From positions 1 through 36,308 of IMG/VR virus record IMGVR_UViG_3300025128_000143: a stretch of DNA of 36,308 bases. One strand, written 5' to 3'. The stretch is from a virus. A program made the translations under genes and the position numbers. Positions 32,287 through 36,308 of this stretch are shown piece after piece. The notes beneath the pieces are model-generated. The model saw only the letters and a program-made list of their open reading frames with translations. It was not told where the DNA came from and ran no database searches. How positions within the stretch are numbered: position 1 is the stretch's first letter; each line of letters begins with the position of its first letter.

Positions 32287-34838
32287 ACTTCCTTCCAGTT
32301 CATGCCAATCTCCGCTTCCGCTGTATAGAGGATTCGGGGATTAGTCTTACGTTTACGGGTCATGGTTTCGGTTAGTTGTTTGCAGACTTCTTCTGCTCTC
32401 TCTTCGGGCACCTCAAACACCAGCGAATCGTGACACTGGTTGACGAGGCCCAGGTTGTTCTCGAAGTCAAAGGGAAGGACATCGCCTCCCCCGATTCCTT
32501 CAGTCGACGCACCCTCTTCGCCCAAGACAAGTTCAAGCATTGCTTCGTGTACAAGCGCCGCTCCACCTGCCTGGATGGGGTGGTTTACCAGTTCGTTGAT
32601 CTTCTCTTCGTCCCTGAAGTCTCTGCGGCGTCCCCACAGGGTGTCGCCAATGAACCCCTGCCTCCTGTAGAGAGACTGCATAGAACGCCACCAGCGGGGT
32701 ATCTCGGGGTCAGCACGCTCCAATCCGCGTACAACCTGCCGGATGTCCCGCTTCTTCAGGTGGGCATAGACAAGCTTTCCATTCTCATCTTCTGCGCTGA
32801 TGACCTGTTCGTGAATCCTGGGCACGGCTGCGGCATACTGCCAGGCATACCGAACGTTCTTGGTGATACCCCGCATAGACTTGAACGTGCCTGCGCCTTT
32901 CTTCTTCCTGTCTTCGGGCGCACCATCCATCTCCCAGACGGCTGCACCGTAAACCATCTCCATGGTTTCGTTATGGGGGTCATACCCATCAGCGAAGGAC
33001 TTGAGAAGACGCTCGGCGTTTGCCTCTTCTGCAATCAGCCGTAGCTCAAGCTGATCCATATCCGCGCCCACAAATACGTGCCCTTCTTCGGGAATAAACA
33101 GGTCCCTGAAGTCGTAAGGAATGTTCTGCGCGTTTGGATCTGATGAAGAGTATCTACCTGTTGCTGGCAGGCGATTGTAGGAAGGGTGTACGCGCCCGCC
33201 TCGGAGAACTATTCCCCTTCTCATCGTGCCCCCTGAACCATACGTTTCAGTGATGAGACGAAGCGGACGCAAGTATGTCCCTAACAGTTTCCCGTATCGG
33301 CGTACCAGCCTGATGGATTGGAGGAAGCGGGTCTTCTCTTCTTCCAGGCCATAGTCGGTGATCATACGACGGAGCGAGTCGTCGTCGGTGCTGGGGTCTC
33401 CAGTCTTCTCGTTGTATTTAACTGGCGAAAGGCCCCAGGAAGAGAAGAGGAGATTGCGGAGTTGGTGCGTTGAGTTTGGATTGAACTCTGCCCCCGCAAT
33501 CTCCTGGGCAACTCGCGTCTCTTCGATAAGCTTTCGCTCAAACGCGAACTCCCGCTCTCTGGCCTTCCCCAGATCTACCCGTAGGCCGAGACGCTGCATC
33601 CCAGCCCCAATAGATTGGAGTTTGTGTTCGCACTCCAGAAGGTGCCACTGATCCCGCTTCTTCACCTGACGCCCAAGAACAGGCGCAACGCGGGCTGTGA
33701 CACAAGCATCCTTCGCACAATAAATGTAGAGTTCTCTATCTGTTCGAGCCGTGGTAGCTGTGTGATCAGCCTTCCATGCCTCGGTGAAGTCTGTATAGAA
33801 AGAGCCGACAAACCCGAGATTGTGCGGCATCTCATTGTCTGTCAGTAGATGCAGCAAGATGGTATCGGCAGCAAGCTTGGGGGTAACTCCGAGGTACTGC
33901 TCCATCACAGTACGGTCGAACTGCCCTGCGTTATGCCCAACAACAGGGACAGGAGGCGAAGTAAAGAATGCTCGGAGCATCTGCTTCGCCTTCTCCTCGT
34001 CTTCCCTGCCCAAGAAGAGTTGTCCTTTGATCGACAGCACTGGCCATACAACAGCATAGCTATCGTTACTGATGCCGATACAGCGTAGGTTTGCGGTAAG
34101 GCTGATCTTATCGTCGGTCTCAACGTCGTATGCGACTGGGAGGCCCATGCTCTTAAACTGTTCCAGCGACGCTTTCAGTTCGTCCAAGCTACGCAGGAGC
34201 TTGATTTCAGGGTCAACCCACTTCAGAGTGCCCGAGAAGAAGCGGAACGCTTTCCGAATGTCGTGCTCGAAGACAGGCTGCCATTTCGGGTTCCGAAGTA
34301 CAAAGTCTGGGTGAATAGTATACGCCACCTTGATTACGCGGTCGGGGTCCCAAGGTGCGCGAATCTCTTCGCACGTACCTCGAAGACGCATCACAGATGG
34401 AGAGCCCCCACGTAGGGCGGCAGCAGACTCTTTCCCCAGGCAAAGGAAGTGCGTGAACTTTTTGATGTTCGCGTGCAACCTCGGCTTACAACACGCTTGC
34501 GGCGTCATCCATTCAGATTGCTTGTCTCGTCTGCGCTTGCTGTTCTTTCGCCCAAGTCGGAGCATGTAGCCTGGGAGGTCGTTGTTTGTTGGTCGGCAGG
34601 CGATGGCATTATCGATACGACATTCGTTTCTATCGATGCCGACTGCCTCCAACGCGCGCTGTAGTTCGTGGCCGCCTGGTCCCACGAATGGGCGCCCCAC
34701 GGACACCTCGCTGCCTCCAGGCGTCTCACCAATAATCGCCACTCTGTCATCGTCATGCTCCTCGCAATCGACGGGTATCCATTCGCCCTGCGTCTGCAAA
34801 TCAGTATGCAGGGGGCACTGCTGGCAAAGGGGTTTCAT
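32283..34838 (-). CDS. Family-A DNA polymerase fused to an N-terminal uracil-DNA-glycosylase domain
   Basis: An 851-residue protein. Residues 1-200 resemble a family-4 uracil-DNA glycosylase: Cys5/Cys8 (CQQC), GETPGG at 37-42, GRPFVG, Cys81 (ACRP), Cys116/117 and His176-Pro177; four cysteines could hold an iron-sulfur cluster. Residues about 230-390 are a 3'-5' exonuclease with Asp238/Glu240 (YDVETD), Asn303/Asp308 (HNAGQFD) and Tyr373/Asp377. The polymerase has motif A at Asp593 (DMDQLELR), motif B Arg656, Lys660, Tyr664 and motif C His803-Asp804 (CHDSLVFEVP). All catalytic residues are present, so proofreading replication is expected. Such glycosylase-polymerase fusions are known from SPO1-type phages. 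The ATG has only a weak ribosome-binding site. Confidence 0.92.
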   Translation of the reverse strand: MKPLCQQCPLHTDLQTQGEWIPVDCEEHDDDRVAIIGETPGGSEVSVGRPFVGPGGHELQRALEAVGIDRNECRIDNAIACRPTNNDLPGYMLRLGRKNSKRRRDKQSEWMTPQACCKPRLHANIKKFTHFLCLGKESAAALRGGSPSVMRLRGTCEEIRAPWDPDRVIKVAYTIHPDFVLRNPKWQPVFEHDIRKAFRFFSGTLKWVDPEIKLLRSLDELKASLEQFKSMGLPVAYDVETDDKISLTANLRCIGISNDSYAVVWPVLSIKGQLFLGREDEEKAKQMLRAFFTSPPVPVVGHNAGQFDRTVMEQYLGVTPKLAADTILLHLLTDNEMPHNLGFVGSFYTDFTEAWKADHTATTARTDRELYIYCAKDACVTARVAPVLGRQVKKRDQWHLLECEHKLQSIGAGMQRLGLRVDLGKAREREFAFERKLIEETRVAQEIAGAEFNPNSTHQLRNLLFSSWGLSPVKYNEKTGDPSTDDDSLRRMITDYGLEEEKTRFLQSIRLVRRYGKLLGTYLRPLRLITETYGSGGTMRRGIVLRGGRVHPSYNRLPATGRYSSSDPNAQNIPYDFRDLFIPEEGHVFVGADMDQLELRLIAEEANAERLLKSFADGYDPHNETMEMVYGAAVWEMDGAPEDRKKKGAGTFKSMRGITKNVRYAWQYAAAVPRIHEQVISAEDENGKLVYAHLKKRDIRQVVRGLERADPEIPRWWRSMQSLYRRQGFIGDTLWGRRRDFRDEEKINELVNHPIQAGGAALVHEAMLELVLGEEGASTEGIGGGDVLPFDFENNLGLVNQCHDSLVFEVPEERAEEVCKQLTETMTRKRKTNPRILYTAEAEIGMNWKEV

Positions 34839-34896
34839 GTGTGTGGTCCATGAAAAGGTGGAGACGGGGCCGCCTGTAACTATGCCTGTACAGATG

Positions 34897-34912
34897 ACCC
34901 CGCCTCCGGGGT
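34897..34912. other. Perfect GC-rich hairpin between ssDNA-binding gene and polymerase gene
   Basis: The 83-base gap 34839-34921 holds ACCCCG, a CCTC loop and CGGGGT, a 6-base-pair perfect stem. On the + strand it is followed by TTCT, a poor T-run; on the - strand, in the direction of the operon, no T-run follows. As a leftward element it could attenuate polymerase expression or protect the mRNA end of the upstream gene. As a + strand terminator it would stop read-through into the operon. I see no clear -35/-10 promoter in this gap. Confidence 0.45.
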
Positions 34913-34921
34913 TTCTACCCC

Positions 34922-35455
34922 TTACTCATTGTCGAGTAGGAAGTCGAAGTCTGATGCGGATGAAGAAGCGGTAGTAGTGGTGGGGGTAGCCGTCGCTACC
35001 TCCTTCGGCTCTTCGATGGCGATGTCGGCCACGGCTGCTTGAGCAGCAGCGGGAGACCGTGCGGCAACCATCATTTCAAACTGCGATTTGGGGTAGAAGT
35101 TGTATCGAGGATAGCTTCCGTCGAGACGCTTACCTTCGGCGTCAAGTTCAGGAGCTTGGTAGTTAAAGAAGACCTCGCGGTTAACGAGCTTGTCCAAGAT
35201 CTTATCGAGTTCGACAGCACCGGACAGCTTGTCTTCAGGCACTCCAGCAGAGACGAGGAAGACCTTGAGGAAGATCAAACCGCGCTCCAGGTTGAAGGAC
35301 TCGCGGTGGCGAGTTCCATCTGTCTGGAGGTAAATATAAAGACGACCGGAATCGTCAAACGTCTTGTGTTCAAGGATGGTCGCTACGTGAAGCCCGTTGG
35401 TCAAATATCCAATCCGTGTGCTCACAGACCCAGTATCACTAAAATCAACTCGCAT
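34922..35455 (-). CDS. Single-stranded DNA-binding-type protein
   Basis: A 177-residue protein. I start it at the ATG at 35455 because GGAG (35464-35467 as CTCC) lies 8 bases upstream; longer forms from 35488 or a GTG at 35506 lack such a site. The N-terminal 130 residues are beta-rich (GLHVATILEHKTFDDSGRL, YIYLQTDGTRH) like OB-fold proteins of the DUF669 or SSB type. A Ser/Thr/Ala linker follows, then an acidic tail with aromatic residues (DFDFLLDNE), as in T7 gp2.5 and bacterial SSB, used to contact polymerase. Position before the polymerase in a replication operon fits. The core fold was not confirmed. Confidence 0.7.
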   Translation of the reverse strand: MRVDFSDTGSVSTRIGYLTNGLHVATILEHKTFDDSGRLYIYLQTDGTRHRESFNLERGLIFLKVFLVSAGVPEDKLSGAVELDKILDKLVNREVFFNYQAPELDAEGKRLDGSYPRYNFYPKSQFEMMVAARSPAAAQAAVADIAIEEPKEVATATPTTTTASSSASDFDFLLDNE

Positions 35456-35463
35456 TGTTCTTA

Positions 35464-35467
35464 CTCC
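35464..35467 (-). promoter_or_regulatory. Ribosome-binding site that sets the start of the ssDNA-binding-type gene
   Basis: On the - strand GGAG lies 8 bases before the ATG at 35455. This supports the shorter start over the upstream GTG and ATG in the same frame. Confidence 0.6.
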
Positions 35468-35508
35468 ATTGCGTTGTTGTTGGTTCATAGCTGCGATTAC
35501 CCGCACAG

Positions 35509-35763
35509 CTAACGGGATTCAAAAAGCCCCTCTTCGTTAACGAGAGTCTCTACGAAGGTGTTGATCATCTCTTTCTCTTCATCTGTAAGAGATGGGGGGA
35601 ACTCAAAGGTTTGGCCTTGCTGGGTAGTGATGTGCTTCATCAACCCCACAGCGCCGAACATCATAAACTGCATCTGCATTTGCTTGATGAACGCAGACAT
35701 CTCCTCTTGGGAGGCTGGCTTATCCTCAAACAAGTTTGGCAGCGGTACTTCTTCTTTTTCCAT
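35509..35763 (-). CDS. Small acidic Met-rich protein of unknown function
   Basis: An 84-residue acidic protein between the Sak4-like ATPase and the ssDNA-binding-type gene. It has a Met-rich helix (FIKQMQMQFMMFGAVGLMK) that is not a clear membrane span, then PSLTDEEKEMINTFVETLV and an acidic end. I recognise no family. Its ATG overlaps the stop of the upstream gene (TAATG), and GGAGAACTGGTA precedes it. Such small acidic proteins beside a recombinase may be accessory or loading factors, but there is no direct sign of that. Confidence 0.6.
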   Translation of the reverse strand: MEKEEVPLPNLFEDKPASQEEMSAFIKQMQMQFMMFGAVGLMKHITTQQGQTFEFPPSLTDEEKEMINTFVETLVNEEGLFESR

Positions 35764-36308
35764 TACCAGTTCTCCTCACCAGCGAAGAAGTTCTCTACTA
35801 CATCTTGCTGGGCAGAGCGAAGGATCGCCCTATGAAGCGCGTCTTGCAGAGCCCAACGAATGTGGGACTTTGGTTTTGAGCCGTTAATCTTCTCTGCAAT
35901 CTCTCGAAGGGGGTTACGCCACTCGCCCAGGTCCCCAGAGAGGATGGCTTTCGCGCCCGCTTCAGCCACTTTCTCCTGCCATTCCAACCCCTTGGGCCTC
36001 GGGCAATCAAAGCCTGCTTCCCGCAATCCCTCTGCGATGTTCATGGGGGACTCGTTTGGGAAGACAGACAGCCTGTCTCCGCTAATCCACTGGCTGCTTG
36101 GGCCAGTGTGAAACACATACTGCCAAGGTGCAGCCGTCTCATCATGTACAGCACGAGCTACCACGTCAGCGAAAGCGCTGAACTGCTCGGGTAGCTGCCC
36201 AGGTAGGTCGGGGCCTCCCCGGATGTATTTGCCTGAAGAAGTACGTTGCGGCCTTTCGTGGGCATTAAAGATGACGTGGATGCCATTCTCGGTGAGGTCG
36301 CGCGCTGC
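35763..36308 (-). CDS. Sak4-like RecA-fold ATPase, C-terminal part (5' end outside the window)
   Basis: The frame is open to the right edge and gives 181 residues before the stop; the start and Walker A lie beyond the window. The visible part has GIHVIFNAHE, the strand and His that follow the Walker B in RecA-fold phage proteins, then GKYIRGGPDLPGQLPEQF and ADVVARAV. The order strand-His, Gly-Gly-Pro, Leu-Pro-Gly and Ala-Asp is what I recall for Sak4-type single-strand annealing ATPases. The C-terminal half is helical (IAEGLREAGFDCPRPKG, LQDALHRAILRSAQQ). It heads the visible part of the replication operon, next to an ssDNA-binding-type protein, the usual partner of Sak4. Confidence 0.68.
   Translation of the reverse strand, partial: AARDLTENGIHVIFNAHERPQRTSSGKYIRGGPDLPGQLPEQFSAFADVVARAVHDETAAPWQYVFHTGPSSQWISGDRLSVFPNESPMNIAEGLREAGFDCPRPKGLEWQEKVAEAGAKAILSGDLGEWRNPLREIAEKINGSKPKSHIRWALQDALHRAILRSAQQDVVENFFAGEENW

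Larger units (their letters stand above)
865..36204. repeat. Dispersed short motif CTGGGCA (and CCCAGGCA), enriched and biased to the + strand
   Basis: By eye I count about 23 copies of CTGGGCA and 9 of its complement TGCCCAG over the window; a random 7-mer would be expected about twice per strand. Twelve are CCTGGGCA, for example at 865-872, 6184-6191, 7929-7936, 13780-13787, 16227-16234, 19383-19390, 19500-19507, 21450-21457, 27205-27212, 30203-30210, 32817-32824 and 33503-33510. CCCAGGCA occurs about 8 times on the + strand, for example 570-577, 3048-3055, 9994-10001, 12509-12516 and 34435-34442. Copies fall in all three codon frames, so simple codon preference does not explain them. The counts are manual and approximate. 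Possible functions are discussed in the findings. Confidence 0.5.

Noticed and set aside
1-36308. tRNA genes, CRISPR arrays, insertion sequences, integrase or attachment sites
   Set aside because: I saw no cloverleaf-like segment with a T-arm consensus, no regularly spaced repeats, no terminal inverted repeats around a transposase, and no recombinase. Weak tRNA-like elements could have been missed by eye.

Overview
The window is part of the genome of a tailed double-stranded DNA bacteriophage (Caudoviricetes). Its head and tail genes fit a short-tailed, podovirus-type particle. I see no integrase, repressor, tRNA gene, CRISPR array or insertion sequence, so nothing here points to a temperate or integrated phage. 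The host cannot be named. A candidate envelope-spanning lysis protein hints at a Gram-negative host, but weakly.

Left and centre (about 1-29,480, all + strand): one unbroken late block with almost no intergenic space. The order is the tail of an upstream gene (position of the small terminase), large terminase, an HNH endonuclease, portal, three accessory head genes (one with a zinc ribbon), scaffold, major capsid protein, a candidate capsid decoration protein, a head-tail adaptor, a small protein, and a large tail-nozzle protein. Next come three tandem virion-type beta-rich proteins. Then three proteins of 157, 764 and 2,013 residues have the order and roles expected of the T7 gp14-gp15-gp16 ejection core, although the last is far larger than its T7 counterpart and carries a SAP-like motif. 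A run of small virion-type proteins follows, then an endolysin and several small membrane proteins (holin and spanin candidates), interrupted by two related virion-type genes. Four small unknown genes close the block.

Right (about 29,461-36,308, all - strand): a tightly overlapping replication and recombination operon read leftward. In transcription order it holds a Sak4-like RecA-fold ATPase (cut by the window edge), a small unknown, an ssDNA-binding-type protein with an acidic aromatic tail, a family-A DNA polymerase fused to an N-terminal uracil-DNA-glycosylase domain, a small protein resembling nucleoside 2-deoxyribosyltransferases, a helix-turn-helix protein, a RecF/SbcC-like ATPase, a winged-helix-like protein, an FmdB-type zinc ribbon, and a Cys-rich protein with a C-terminal membrane segment. 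The two blocks converge at about 29,461-29,481, where the 3' ends overlap.

The most unusual signals are: a dispersed, strand-biased short DNA motif (CTGGGCA and the related CCCAGGCA) far more frequent than chance and placed in all three codon frames; the glycosylase-polymerase fusion, with a basic insertion in the glycosylase and Tyr at the nucleotide-selectivity position of the polymerase; an apparently shared inserted domain in the adaptor and nozzle proteins; and the SAP-like motif inside the giant ejection protein. All functional calls are from reading sequence by eye; no database search was possible.
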